NCBI GenBank assembly: GCA_015178975.1
Contig: WHVD01000286.1
Span: 1-64,000, forward strand
DNA: 64,000 nt
Origin: Hysterangium stoloniferum
Taxonomy: Eukaryota > Basidiomycota > Agaricomycetes > Hysterangiales > Hysterangiaceae
Direction: 5' to 3'
Numbering within the stretch: the first letter of the stretch is position 1; each line of letters begins with the position of its first letter. Below the pieces are notes generated by a model. That model was not told the DNA's origin and searched no databases. It was given only the letters and a program-made list of their open reading frames with translations. The translations under genes and the position numbers were made by a program. Positions 11,460 to 22,921 of this stretch are shown piece by piece.

Positions 11460-12747
11460 GGTATCGCCTGTTTTAAGCTTTGGAAGGATGCTTCTTAATG
11501 GCGCTGAATCTGACATGGGTGCCCTTGGGACCCATGATAGGGAAGTCGCAAATGCTAAGTGTCGGTCATGGGAGGCCGTGGGCTGTGGTATGTGACTCGT
11601 GTCTAGTATTTGAGCCGATTTTCGGACGTCTCGGTGATCAAATTCTTTATTTGCCCCTGCTTTTTGAATTGTGGTTTTAATGTGGAGACATCGTCTCTAT
11701 TTTTAGCTTGGCGTCTTTCTCCACAACCAGTGATCACACGGGTCACAATCACGCGAGGCTTGGAGCACCCATCAAATGGTGGAGGATCGCCAGGAGGGCT
11801 GAAACAGCTAAAATACATGGCTCAAGTATGATGACGAGAAACATGCATTGGTGTTTATATCTGGGAGGCCGAGTAACTTCATTTACTACCTAACTTCCTT
11901 CATTCTTGACTGGCGTAGTCGTAGGGTCTATGGCATCGGTAGTGCATTGACCTGGTATAGATTAAATCTGTGACACGACATCAGGTGGGGCTAAATATTG
12001 CCGGACGTTGCATGCGATCAAATAGCATGGTGGGGGGCGATCCCGGCGGAAGCCCTTCGATATATTAACTGATACAGTAAAAAATTATATTCCTAGTCAA
12101 ACATGCGCTCGATTATTATTGGGTAGCTTCAACCCATCCGCGGATTTGTTGGGTATACGCGCTTTGCATATTAATTGGGTGGATTATTCATCACGAGGTG
12201 GTGAAAGACACAGCCTTGGGAGCTTTTACCAGCGTGATCCATGGGGACGAGTAATCCATGTGAGCTATAAAACTTAATTTATCATGCCTTGTATGATCTG
12301 AGTAGAGCGTGGTTCATTTTCCAGCAGCCTAAATGGGGAACATGACTGGCAGTTCCACCTAGTCTCCTGACCATACGCGTTTCTACCCACTAAGAGCCAT
12401 CATATGGGCATACACGGTGGATCTTTTCGGCTCCCAGCAGAGATTATAGGACGGAGGGAAATGGCACAGGGGTGGCATTAGGCCGCCGAAAAGTTACAGT
12501 GGGAAGTACAGCGGGAATTGGAAATGGTGGATAACGCGTTATTTTTACGTTCTTGTACAGACTTTTCGTATGTTTTCTTTTTGTGTTCATCTTGACCTCG
12601 ACTCTAAACAAGAGACTGTTCATGCGCTCTTTGCTTGTCATATTAAGGAAACGCGTCCCCGCCTTTTCTGCCCAGTCGAAACCAGCTCATGTGGGTCTTA
12701 GCCGACAAGGTACAAATACTGTGTGTGATGGGGAAACAATGTTGTTG
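11460..12747. repeat. Repeat block X, copy 2
   Basis: Matches 40420-42155 (direct) and 2570-3830 (inverted). It contains the intron-like GTAAG to TACAG piece near 12505-12560 and the HALF-CPIK phrase, shortened here by a deletion relative to the 41.9-kb copy. The CTAAA at 12329-12333 is the empty target of the LTR insertion found at 41282. Confidence 0.5.
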
Positions 12748-12988
12748 TGAGAAAAACCGGTAATGCTCATACCCCAAACCCGGGAACACCCAGATCGTAT
12801 ATCGGGCTAGACTATCCGCTTATATTTTGCCTTTCATCGTACGAGCGCATTTTTCACCCACACGCGTATATATGTATGCGATGCTATGGAGTGCACCCTC
12901 AGTCGTTTCCCTACACCCCCACTACGCAGCGACTGAGTCTTGTGAATCTGCTGCCCCTCTTCTATTCTAGCTCAGTCCAATTTTGTCA
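12748..12988 (+). repeat. Solo LTR (copia family), copy 3
   Basis: Reads TGAGAAAAACCGG to AATTTTGTCA in the same orientation as the full element. The flanks are the reverse complement of those at 10945, as expected for the right arm of the local palindrome. Confidence 0.85.
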
Positions 12989-13865
12989 GTTGTGCTGTCT
13001 TTCATTGTCTTGTAAATAAAACGAGGAGGAGAAGTGAAGCATTAGCCAAGCCAATCAAAGCCAAGCCATGAAGACAAAACATCCATCGACCTGACGCACC
13101 AACTTGGGAGCTCCCAAATCAAGCTCGGCCTCCTTCCACTTGGGACTGATTGCTTTGGAGTTTGAGGACAGGGGTGGAGGATTCTGTTGACAGGTTTATG
13201 ATCCCCTTCAGTGGACGTGACAAGCGAGAGAGCTTCTGGTTGTCGACATCCATGGACAGTTGCGGCAACTGTGATGCTTCCTCTAAATCTTCAAAGTAAA
13301 TGGCATGCCCGTACCCTGTTGTCTCGTTGCATCCGTTGCATCTCTTTCTTAGTCTCCTTCTCTAGACCTTGCGTGGGTTTCGACAAGACACAGTGGGCAA
13401 ACGAAAGAGGTTCTGGGACTTTTTCAACTATGAGCAGGGGTTGTAACTGCGACGGGACTGTTGGGAATGTTGTTCTTCGGCCGTCATGGTGCAGTGTTTG
13501 GCAAGGCTTAGAGTTTGGGCATGGCCACAAACTCATCAAGATACCTTATCGAAGGCGACGTGCAAGAAGACTTGCCCATGCTGCGTGACCCTGGTGGCAG
13601 GCTGTGTGACCCTTGCTGCGGAATTCTATGCAAAACCGTCAGCCTGATGCCTGGATGCCTCACACACGATCAGTCAACTGGCTCAGGACTTAGGCAGCAG
13701 GGATCGGGAAAGCTGGCCCCTATTCAGGCCGACACGGCTGATAATGATATCCGTTTCTTCCGATACTTTTCCCAAACTGTGCCTCCAATTTCTCCCCATA
13801 CTAGCACGGCTCCCCATGCAAACATTATGAGTATGGATTTACCCTCAAGTGATAGAACCTTACAA
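12989..13865. repeat. Repeat block D4 (inverted)
   Basis: Reverse-oriented copy of block D. The plus strand reads MLRDPGGRLCDPCCGILCKT at 13583 and the minus strand reads the YLEEASQLPQ phrase. The block continues into the GAATTTAAAGAGTTTATTCC motif that marks the 3' flank of A copies. Confidence 0.5.
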
Positions 13866-13869
13866 TCCT

Positions 13870-14907
13870 TTATGAATTTAAAGAGTTTATTCCCCAACGG
13901 AATGGTCGATTGTCTAAGGGTGCTTAGAGGTATCTGCCAAGGTGTGCTAGGAATATTGAGGCGACAGCATAGCAGTCACCAAGAAGTTGCGGGGAACCAT
14001 TTTAGCTGGCGAATCCTCAATAAACACCATGAGATCTATTGGATGCGCCAGCACTACTATGACTGATATTCCCTTCTTCGCTAGTGCCAAGGCCGGATAT
14101 AAAGGCGGTATATGTATTTATGAGAATCCATTTTCCCCGATCTCAGATTTTACGCGGGTAAGACGGCCTTCTTCAACATGATTTGAGCATGCAATGGATG
14201 GCGTTTACCAGAAGCTAACATGCCTCAAGAGATCCACCCCCTCTTTAACAATTATGCTCAATTTCCCCACTGTTAGCTGTTTTTTAAGCAGTCTATTCCT
14301 TGTCTTTTCCCCCTCGCCTGTGTCTGTGAGCCTTACAACCCTCCTTTGGTGCTCCTCCACATGTCATGTGTTTAAGAAGCACTTCCCAACCAAAATGGAT
14401 ATCTTGGTGCCATACAGTAGCTTTGTCCAGATCCGCTCCATTGCCAGACCACAAACGTGACCGGGGCCAACTTCAATGTCCGTTGGAGTACGAATAACAG
14501 GTGTGCACCACCTAGTCATGGCTTCTCTCTCAATGTCAGACATGCCTTGCCCAATTCCTGATGAATCCAGCAAGCCTTGTGGCGGCTCCAGGCAAGTTGC
14601 AAAACCATGGCACTCAACGAAAAATCAGTCCAACACATTGCAGTCAATTCTTGAAACAAAAGCTTTCAATCCCAGTTGCTGAACCCATGAATTAAATGTG
14701 TCCTTGGTGATCAATACATGCTCATGACCTGGTCCGTGGTAACAGAGGCCATGACCCTCTCTATTATGCCCATAGTCTCTGAAGTATATCCTGACAATGA
14801 CTTTCGAGGACTGCGATCCGTTGAGATTCGAGGGCAGCAGGCGAGATCACTGGGGGTAGCAGTTCGACCTGGTCGGTGTGACTCAGTACTGCCTCATGGT
14901 TGGACAT
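13870..14907 (-). pseudogene. A-family copy A4 (exons 1-3, short form)
   Basis: The start codon is at 14907-14905 (MSNHEAVLSH). Exon 1 ends near 14684, where the usual GTATGT donor is mutated (GGATTG). Exon 2 encodes RTPTDIEVGPGHVCGLAMER and ends with GCATGTTAGC. Exon 3 begins PSYPRKI and is truncated into the 3' flank without exons 4-5. It forms the right arm of an inverted pair with A3, and is paired with A8 in the duplicate. Confidence 0.7.
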
Positions 14908-15099
14908 GGGGAGCGTGAGGTATAGACAAGAGGTGTGTCACGAGAGTGGAAAGAGAACCGTCGACAAGGTTCATCAGGCTCTTTCTATGTTTGTGAGACA
15001 CCGCTTTGAATGTAGTTCGAATTGCCAATTAACACTGGTCTACTAAGTCACTGGAAAAGGCCCCACCTCCAAAGATGGCCTTTAAACACTGAGTGCCAT

Positions 15100-15711
15100 A
15101 AATATTATATGATAGCATATGACTGTAAATACGGAAAAGAATACATTAGTTGTCATAAATAAACTGAAAAAGAGAAAGGCTGTGATGTATTTACAAAACT
15201 GGCTTGGTTACTTTATCCGAAGATTTACGTGTATATTAACAAGGGACTTTGTACTTCGTGTTCATCCAAACATCAGTGAGAGAACCTTTTCTTTCTATCC
15301 TTCTGCCGACGTATCGACTGGTGCGGCTGAGTTGGGCGCCACCATCCTCGGCTTTCACTCTTCATTCTTTTTATCAAAAAAGAAATAGATTGGGCTACAC
15401 TTCCATTAAGAGTGAAGACGGAAAAGGAGGAGTAAATACGTTTATGATGAAGCCAGGTGAAAAAAGTGATTCTGCCAGCTTCTCTTTCCTGCCAATGTGC
15501 ATTTGCCTGGCAGCTCATCGTGTGTTGTGTATAAAATTTGACCTTGTCAAAACTTGTTCACCCATTTCATTTGCATGGACACCATGATCTGAGCGACTTC
15601 AACGATGTCATGTTTTGCCTGTTCTTCCATATTAATCACTCTCCTTATTTTCCATATTTCCACACCCCACACATATTCTCACTACCCATATCGCTCACAT
15701 TATCACTATTC
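15100..15711 (-). repeat. Block C: probable 3' LTR region of a copia relic
   Basis: It lies between the A4 5' end and the copia RNase H remnant. Related blocks flank the A copies at 21430, 30370, 44500, 56750 and 63780. Because it directly follows the RNase H end, and its first part recurs next to the RNase H remnant at 59431-59690, I infer it is the old element's 3' LTR. The open frames on both strands (for example GAAELGATILGFHSSFFLSK) are not recognised as proteins. Confidence 0.5.
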
Positions 15712-16224
15712 CTATACCCTATGGCAATCAGCCCACAGACGGGCAGAAGGAAATAGACCAAGCCAATGTGTGTAATAAATATGTGTCCATGGGGATAATG
15801 GGTTTGTAAGTATGTCGATGATCATTTCTTTTGTTGAGGGGAAATGGAGTTGTATGGTGCCGTTTTCAATTGAATGTTGAATAAAGTGGTATTTGACTTC
15901 GATGTGTTTCATTTGGTGGTGTGGACATTGATTAGAAGTGTACTATCATTCTTTGATTATCTCCCAAAGTAGCTGTTGGTCTTCATGTATGATATTGAGT
16001 TCTTCTAAGAAGTGTCTTGTCACATGGCTTCGCAGGCGGCTTCTGAAAGTGCCACGGTAGTCTGTTTTCTGGATGACCAAGATACAGGTCCCGCTCCAAG
16101 AAAGATTGTCCTCAGTATCCCCTGCAAAATCCCCATCTGAATATCTCTGTAAGTATCAATTTCCTCCTCCTAAGCGTGATTCTTGCTCTCTAGTCGTAAA
16201 CAGATATTAATTTGGCAAGATTGA
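15712..16224 (-). pseudogene. Copia relic: RNase H C-terminus
   Basis: The minus strand reads YSDGDFAGDTEDN near 16140, then KHIEVKYHFIQHSIENGTIQ and STKEMIIDILTNPLS near 15850. This is the typical C-terminal end of copia RNase H. Stops and frameshifts are present. It ends abruptly at 16224, where the 45-kb copy continues into the reverse transcriptase C-terminus. It is a different family from the element at 22922. Confidence 0.8.
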
Positions 16225-16312
16225 CTGCAACATCAGGGCACTAAGCGGGAAAAAATTCTGACACATGGGAGTCGATCCTCGAAACAAAATATCAACATAC
16301 CCGCTGCTCAAC
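16225..16312 (-). pseudogene. A-family intron-1 shard trapped inside a copia relic
   Basis: CTGCAACATCAGGGCACTAA through ACCCGCTGCTCAACCA matches the end of exon 1, intron 1 and the start of exon 2 of A copies (compare 51827-51906). In the 52-kb copy it is attached to the rest of an A gene. Here that gene is missing, so the shard marks a deletion junction. Confidence 0.75.
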
Positions 16313-17560
16313 CAACGTCAAACTCTTCCGGCAGCATACTCATAAACAGACTGAGATAGTCTGTGTCTTCTATAACACGATTCACTTCTAATAGTTTCAA
16401 TCTGCTCGAATCCATTTGGGCTTTATATTCGATAATACCCATTCTGTTAAGAACTGGAAACTGACTAATGTCGGTGGCCGACAGGGACCGATCGGAAGGA
16501 CTTGGCTTCAGCTTATGGGCTGCGCCCTCGCAAATATCCGCAGGATGTCCTTAAATTTCGGGCAGGCGAAGACTAGTCCTAGTGAGTACCTTTCGGTGTG
16601 ATACCGATCGGAATCGAAGGACAAGTCGAGCGTCGGGCCAAGGGGTCAGGGCCGGGAGTGGGCGAGCGCACGTGAAGGCGGATGGGGGAAGTCTTAGTAT
16701 GAGACTGATACAGGTGTATGAGGGTATTCTGAGTCGATATTCTGATTGTCTAGTAACTACAATTACAGCGGGTTCATATACAAGTAACAGGCGTCTGGAA
16801 AATACTAATGGGGAGAAGGGCGGAACACGGTATTAACAATAAGCTTGACTAGGAACGGGAAGTTTATGATTAGTTCGGAGGCCGATGATAACCGAGAGCG
16901 GAATTACGATAAAAGGAAATGGTTCGAGGACTACAAATATAGATAGACATATGCGAAACATAAGATTGAACGGATCAACATAATAAAGGGGACGTATCAA
17001 AAGTTTGACCAGACAATACGAGTTATTTGACGTGGGCGTAAATGGAGTTTGATCTTCGCGAAACATTCGTCAGCTTCGGGGCCGATGGTTTCCGAGGGGA
17101 CGACTTGAAACGTTGACAAGTGGCGATAACCTCGGGGCCGATAGGGTTGCGACACGGTCGTAACACATTCCATCATAGTGCATTCAAACAAGTGCTGACA
17201 ATAGCATTGTTCGAATATTGGTTAAATCCATTCTGTACATTGTTTTTCAGTTGTCTCATGCGTCCCTTGGATCATTCACCATATTTACCACCCTTGGTTC
17301 ATCTTCAATGTGCAACATAATTTAGCTATAGGCTCTTTTCTTTCGATGCTGCTAGGCCTCTTTAATTTGTAGCTTCTCCGGTTTAGTGGCTCTGAAATCT
17401 GCACGTAGCAGGCAGGTAAGTTCCCCGATACCTATTTGCCATTGATTTAATATTCGAGTATAGTCTTCATATTCACAGTCCATGTGAAATAATTATATTT
17501 TCTCAGCTTGGGAAAAACTTGATAAACACTCCTACTGCTAATTTCTTAAATTTGATTTTC
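16313..17560 (-). pseudogene. Copia relic: gag (UBN2-like), split by a solo LTR
   Basis: The minus strand reads a gag N-terminal part (LRKYNYFTWTVNMKTIL near 17510-17460, EDEPRVVNMVNDPRD near 17290) and, below the LTR insertion, EYKAQMDSSRLKLLEVN and DYLSLFMSMLPEE near 16400-16330. These phrases are typical of copia gag proteins. The frame is broken. The same gag segment without the LTR lies at 51907-52400, and a more diverged one at 60600-61470. Confidence 0.75.
16445..17165. repeat. Solo LTR, 721 bp, with target-site duplication CATTC
   Basis: Termini are TGTTAAGAAC and GTCGTAACA. It is flanked on both sides by CATTC (16440-16444 and 17166-17170). The sister copy at 52042-52046 has a single CATTC and no insert, which proves insertion. 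Size and the TGTTA/TAACA ends fit an LTR retrotransposon, possibly gypsy type. The internal region is absent, so the family cannot be confirmed. Confidence 0.88.
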
Positions 17561-18960
17561 TTGAGAGTAATGGTAATGTATATACAGATTGAACTCAGTA
17601 ACTAGAACTCTGCCATCAGTGATAAATAGGGCCAGGGGCCATTCCCTGAAGACAATTTAAATATTGTAGCGGTGAAATAGTGCTGAGACTCGTTGGACTA
17701 AACAATAAAGTATACGAGGCATTACAACAGGCTGCATCGGTTGGACCAGCATACATGGCAGCAGCTCGAACAATGCGTCAAATGTCCACGGGACTCATTG
17801 TCTGGTATGTGAGGACAGGGTCCAGAATCCTATTGTGGATGTTTACAATCATTTTCAGTGGAAGTGGCAAGTGAGAGAGCTTCTGGTTTTCAACATCCAT
17901 GGGCGGTTGTCGTAGCTGTGATGCTTCCTCTAGATATTCAAGGAAAATGGCACACCTGTACCCTCTTGTCTTGTTGCATCTTTTCTATCTTCCTTCTCTT
18001 TCTCGTTCATCTCTCTGGACTTTCCGCGGGTTTCAACGAGATACGCTGGTTAAACGAAAGAACTTCTTCTGGTACATTGTCAAAGATGACCAGATGCTGT
18101 GACTGCGACGGAACCTTCGGGTATTCGAGTTGAATAAAATGCTTGCACCTTTCTGCATCCTTTTTCTCCTTCTCTGGGCGGTGGAAACCTTGCATGACAC
18201 TCTTCCTGTGGACATGTTAGGAAGGTTAGCAAGACCAACGTATCCCATGAAGTTTTGCGTATGGCTGTGTCGGCGGTGTCGAATATGTTGGCCTTTGAGA
18301 GATCACTGTAGTGTTATTTAGGTTGACCAAGACGATTTTAGTCCGTTAACGTAAGAAGGATTGAGGAAGACGTCTTCAGAAGAATCACGATACTCTTGTT
18401 GGGTGGTCATGATGGAGTGTATGGCAAGGCTTAGGCTTTGGGTATAGCCTCAACATGTCGACATAACTTATCGAAGGTGATGCGACACAAGACTTGCCCA
18501 ATTACAGAAATAAAGAAAAAATGCTACACAGTTTCAATAGCATGAATTCAACCTGTCAACCAAAACGCAAATCCTACAGGTCGGTGACTGCCCTGTCGGC
18601 AGGGAACGGGAGGCTAACGACTGCGTAGATATTACCCAACAGCCATCTGCACAGGCTTGATCATGCTGCGTGACCCTGGTGGCAGGCTGTGTGAACCTTG
18701 CTGTGGGATTCTATGCAGAACCGTCAGCCCGATGTCTGGGTGCCCCAGACACGATCAGTCGGCTAGCTCATCACTTGAGCAGCGGGAATCGGAAAAGCTG
18801 GGACCTGGCGACACGGCTGATCAGAATTTTCGGTTTTTTCCACCACTTCTACCGAACTGTGCTTCCAATCTCTCCATATACTAGCACGGTTTCCCATGCA
18901 GACCTTATGAGTATGGATATACCCGTAAGTGATAGATCGTTATACAATCCTTTATGAATT
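17561..18960. repeat. Repeat block D6 and flanks
   Basis: Sister of 52400-53966. The minus strand reads SQSQHLVIFDNVPE near 18100. The plus strand reads MLRDPGGRLCEPCCGILCRT at 18663 and EALQQAASVGPAYMAAARTM at 17718 (block E-like). About 130 bp near 18265-18395 are absent from the sister copy. GAACG at 18604-18608 is the empty target of the LTR found at 53394. Confidence 0.5.
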
Positions 18961-19189
18961 TGAAGAGTTTATTCCCCAACGCGGGACGGTCGATTATCTA
19001 AGGACGCTCGCGGTGTAAGAAGACGAAGTTCCAAGTCATAGGGGTAGCAATCTCTTCCTTAAATTATCGTCTGAGCCCTTCAAGGATTGAGGCAACCATC
19101 CTTCGCATATCACACTTCGCGTTACTCTTCGAAAAACGGTAAAATAGGTCGAACATCATTCGGAAAATGAGTAAATACGTTAGCCACAT

Positions 19190-21101
19190 GGAACAGTCTA
19201 GTGACACGCCCGTCCATGCTTCCTCAAGAGGGATAAATAATTTGTGTTGGAACTTGGTGAGACCCTACAAATGGAGTCGCAAGCAGACATAGGAGTGAAT
19301 GCACTTCGTCCATCAAAACATTCAACATCGTCGCTAACGTCTCCTCCTCAGGAATATAGACAACCCTCACAGAAAAGACCAGGAAGTCATGAAGGGCACG
19401 GATTGGGCTAGGTGCTCGCCCTGCCGTGCACGCAATTTCGGGGTCTGGAGATTGTGAAATTAGTGACGATGAGCCCCTTATTAGCATCGAGGCTGCATCA
19501 AACAATGAAGTGGTTGGCTTTCGGTTCTGAATTAGGATTCTGATTGCCGAATCATTTTCAGACGACGGGTCCGCGATGGTGCAACTGTGGACTCACTGCA
19601 GGATTCCCCGATTGAAATAATAACATCAATTCGACCGATGTTTTCTGCCATCAATGTGACATCCTCAAATAATGCTTCGAGTGGATCTAGAATGCATAGA
19701 TAACCGATGTAGCGAGAAAGGTCGGCACACGCAAATGAATCGATGTTGGTCTGTAAAACGTCAAGCGTAATATCCAATAGAGTTCCATAAATGCTGCGGA
19801 GCCAAGGATCCTGTGTGAAACAACAGGAAAAAATCGATATTAGCGGGCGAATCAGTTCCATGTGTCCAGGTTGGTTTCGATCGTATCTACATATTTCTCA
19901 TTTCGGCGATTTTGCAAAAACGGCAATAGTAAAGCTTACGACACCATCCAGAATTTGAAATAGTTTTTAATGACATTGAGGTCCTCATGTGACAGGCGCT
20001 GTGCATCGTGTACCTCCTTAATAATGGTGGAGAAACAGTTAGTAATAATAGGATATTGTAAAGTGGTGAGGGTGGCAGATGACGCGCTACAGAGATATTC
20101 GCCAAGGTGTGATATGAATATCGAGGCCACAGCATAGCAGTCACCCGGAAGTTGGGACCCGACCAGGGCAGTGTAGAGCATAGGAACCATCTTAGCTCCC
20201 GCATCCTCAGCATCCGCCATGAAATCGATTACATGCGCCATCCGTACTATGATTCTGCCGATCTTCGCTTCTTCGCTAGTGCCAAACTGGGATGTAAAGG
20301 CGCCATAGGTCTTCATAAGAAGCCAACTCCCCCGATATCGTATTTTACGTGGGTAAGATGGTCTTCATTAAAATAATTTTAGCATGCAATGAATGGCCTT
20401 CATCAAAAGCGAACATGCCTCAAGAGATCTATCCCCTCTTTAACCATTATGCCCAATTGCCGCACAGGTAGCTGTTCGTTAAGCAGTCTAGTCGTCGTCG
20501 TTTCTTCGAGCGTGTACATCAGATTTCGGGAAACTCGTTGGTATTCCTTCACACGCCACGTGTAAACCAAGCACTTTCCAACCAAAACGCATATCTTGGT
20601 ACCGTACAGTAGCTTCGTCCCGATCCGCTCTAATGCCGGACCACAAAGGTAAGCGGGGCGACTTCGACTTCCGTTGAATTACGAATAATGGGTGCGAACC
20701 ACCTAGCCATGGCGTCCCTCTCAATTTTGCACATGCCTTGCTCAATTCCTGATGAATCCAGCAAGCCTCGCGGCGGTTCTAGGCAAGTTGCAAAACCACG
20801 GCACTAAACGAAAAAAAGTCCGACACATTGGAGTCGATCCCCGAAACAAAATATTAACATACCAGTTGTTGAACCCATGAATCAAATATGTCCTTGGTTA
20901 TCGATACATGTTCGTCACGACCTGGTCTGTGGTACAGAGGCCGTGATCTTCTACATTACACGCCCATTGTCTCTGGAGTATGCCCTGAAAATGACTTTCG
21001 AGGACTTCAATCCTTTGAGATTCCAAAGAAGCAGGTGAAATCAATGGGGGTAGCTCTGCGACATGGTTAAGGTGACTGGGTACTACCTCGTGGTCAGACA
21101 T
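19190..21101 (-). pseudogene. A-family copy A5, full-length form with five exons
   Basis: This copy shows the whole gene layout. Exon 1 is 21101-20863; intron 1 20862-20804 (GTATGT to TTTAG); exon 2 20803-20419; intron 2 20418-20363 (GC donor GCATGT, AAG acceptor); exon 3 20362-19940; intron 3 19939-19887 (GTAAGC to TGTAG); exon 4 19886-19597; intron 4 19596-19540 (GTGAGT to ATCAG); exon 5 from 19539 down. Key phrases are MSDHEVVPSH, EVEV/GPxYLCGxALERIGTKL, QLPGDCYAVASIFISHLGEY, SIYGTLLDITLDVLQT and EVHSLLCLLATPFVG. A missing T in exon 1 and a small deletion at the exon 4 end break the frame. The family encodes roughly 570 residues and has no signal peptide or obvious membrane helix. I do not recognise it. 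Confidence 0.8.
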
Positions 21102-21429
21102 GGGGAACGTGAGATATAGACATGAGGTATGTCACAAAAATGGAAAGACAGCCGTTGACGGGGTTCATCAGGCCTGCTTCTATTTTTGTAACGCATTGCT
21201 TTGAACATAGCTCAAGTTGGCAATTAATAATGCTGTACTAATGCCTCCAAAAGTCCTGATAGCCGAGATGAGCTTTAAGCGCCGATAGTAATGAATATCA
21301 TATGATTGCGTTTTTGTTTTTTTTTTTAATACATTTATATACCGCGTCGCATAACTAAGATACATAGCGGTTGGGAGAAAAGTACCCTAATGGTAGGTGG
21401 GGGCGGCAAGATGTGTATGTAGCTGGTTG

Positions 21430-21944
21430 GTATGGGCGAGAGGGTCGAATGTAGGGAGGGGAAGAGCAGGGATGATTGCGTTGTGACAACTACACATACA
21501 GAAAATAATTCATTAATTATAATAAATAAACTGAAAGAGAGAATAGCTGTGAAGTATGTACAAACCTGGACTGTTCTCTTATCTGAATATTTCTGTGCAT
21601 ATCGACAAGCTTGGGACTTTGAAACAATACTTCGTGTTCATGCAAAAATCAGAGAGAGAACTTTTTCTTTCCGAGCTTCTACGGACGTACCGAGTGGTGC
21701 CGCCGGGGGGGCTATAATTCCACTATGAGTAAAGACAGAAAGCGGAGGACTAGGGATGCTTATGATGAAACCACATGAAAAAAGTAATCCCGCCAGCTTC
21801 TCTTTCCTGCCAATGTGCGTTTGGCTGGAAGCCCACCCTTTGTTAATTTTAAAATTTGAGCTTGCTAAAAAAAGTCGCCTACCTACTTCATTTATACGGA
21901 CATCAAGTTCTGAGCGACTTCCATTATGTCATGTTTTTAGGTAG
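21430..21944 (-). repeat. Block C upstream of A5
   Basis: Same block as at 15100. It ends at 21944, where the sequence switches to the GTGTCGGAAAAA-type block also seen at 34165. It contains no copia coding remnant here. Confidence 0.5.
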
Positions 21945-22921
21945 AAGTGTCGGAAAAAAACCGAAAATCCTGACCCGGCCGACGGGCCAGACTATTTACT
22001 CGATCCGCGCTTATCGAACTCTTACGGATTTAAATCGATTCCTGCGTAAGAAGAATGGATGACTCTCCGTAGCCCTAGAATCCTAAATTCTCAGTTCTAG
22101 GTGATACTGCCGGTATGCCGATGGTTAAGCGACGACAGGGAAGCTGTCACGTCACCTTTCGAAGGTGGATGATTCGTCCTAAACAAAAAATTATGAATGA
22201 GGGTCAGGACCCTCATTCATAATTTTTGTGAGTACCTAATTTCTCAGTGTGTCATATATTAATCCATATATCCTTTTCAGTCATTTGCTGCCACCCTGCC
22301 ACCTGGCCCTCTGTATCCGGTCTGCAGCTGCGACTCCTGCTTTGTTCATTGCAATACCCTTTTTGTCTGGAAAGTCCTTTAAAGTTTACTGGTAAGCAAA
22401 TACATTATTTAAAGTTCAGTGAAATGCATCAAACAATTTACACAAATAGAGACAAAGGTTACAAACATATAGGGGGGCTGTAGATTGAAATACAAGTGAG
22501 GCTTTCAACTTGCTATTCATTTCAAATGTCTTACAGCACCCTTTGAACCATGTCCTGCACATGAACACTGAATGTATTGAAGGTAAATATGGCACTGTGA
22601 CATGAGAGGTGGCATTAGAAGGTCACAACAATGGGATGGCTATGACGGTCCAGTCATATACATCTAATCCCCCATTTTATGGAAATTGGCTCTACCGTTT
22701 TAACAGCAAGTTCTAAACCATGTCACCTGTCACAGATGCCAGTTTGAATTAGAAACTTAGAGTTTTAGTGCTACAGAGAGTCATCCAGTATGTTTACAAA
22801 TTCAAAGTCCTGACAGCCGACTGGTCGTGTCTGGGGCATCCAGGCATCAGGCTGACGGTGCTCACACTGCTACAAGGGTCACACTACCTGCCACAAAGGT
22901 CACACTGCCTGCCGAAGGTCA
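21945..22921. other. Mixed spacer with a palindrome and a D-like fragment
   Basis: 21945-22060 matches the AGTGTCGGAAAAA-CCGAAAATCCTGACC block at 34165 and, inverted, 49800. 22800-22921 matches the CATCCAGGCATCAGGCTGACGG part of block D and is the target of the copia insertion. Between them (22070-22790) nothing is recognised except the hairpin listed separately. Confidence 0.4.
22184..22228. repeat. Near-perfect 21-bp palindrome with 2-nt loop
   Basis: The left arm ends AATTATGAATGAGGGTC and the right arm is GACCCTCATTCATAATT followed by TTTG. They are separated by AG, with one extra A in the left arm. On RNA it would form a long stable hairpin. No flanking duplication was seen. Confidence 0.85.

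Noticed and set aside
15119-15590. Open frames in block C on both strands, repeated in every copy
   Set aside because: Several frames are open at once and the block is better explained as the LTR region of an old copia element. No known domain.
18265-18395. 130-bp segment in D6 absent from D7 as a possible transposon
   Set aside because: No terminal repeats or target duplication; a deletion in the sister copy explains it equally well.
22084-22110. Short inverted repeat CCTAGAA...TTCTAGG
   Set aside because: Seven-bp arms are too short to mean anything in this much sequence.
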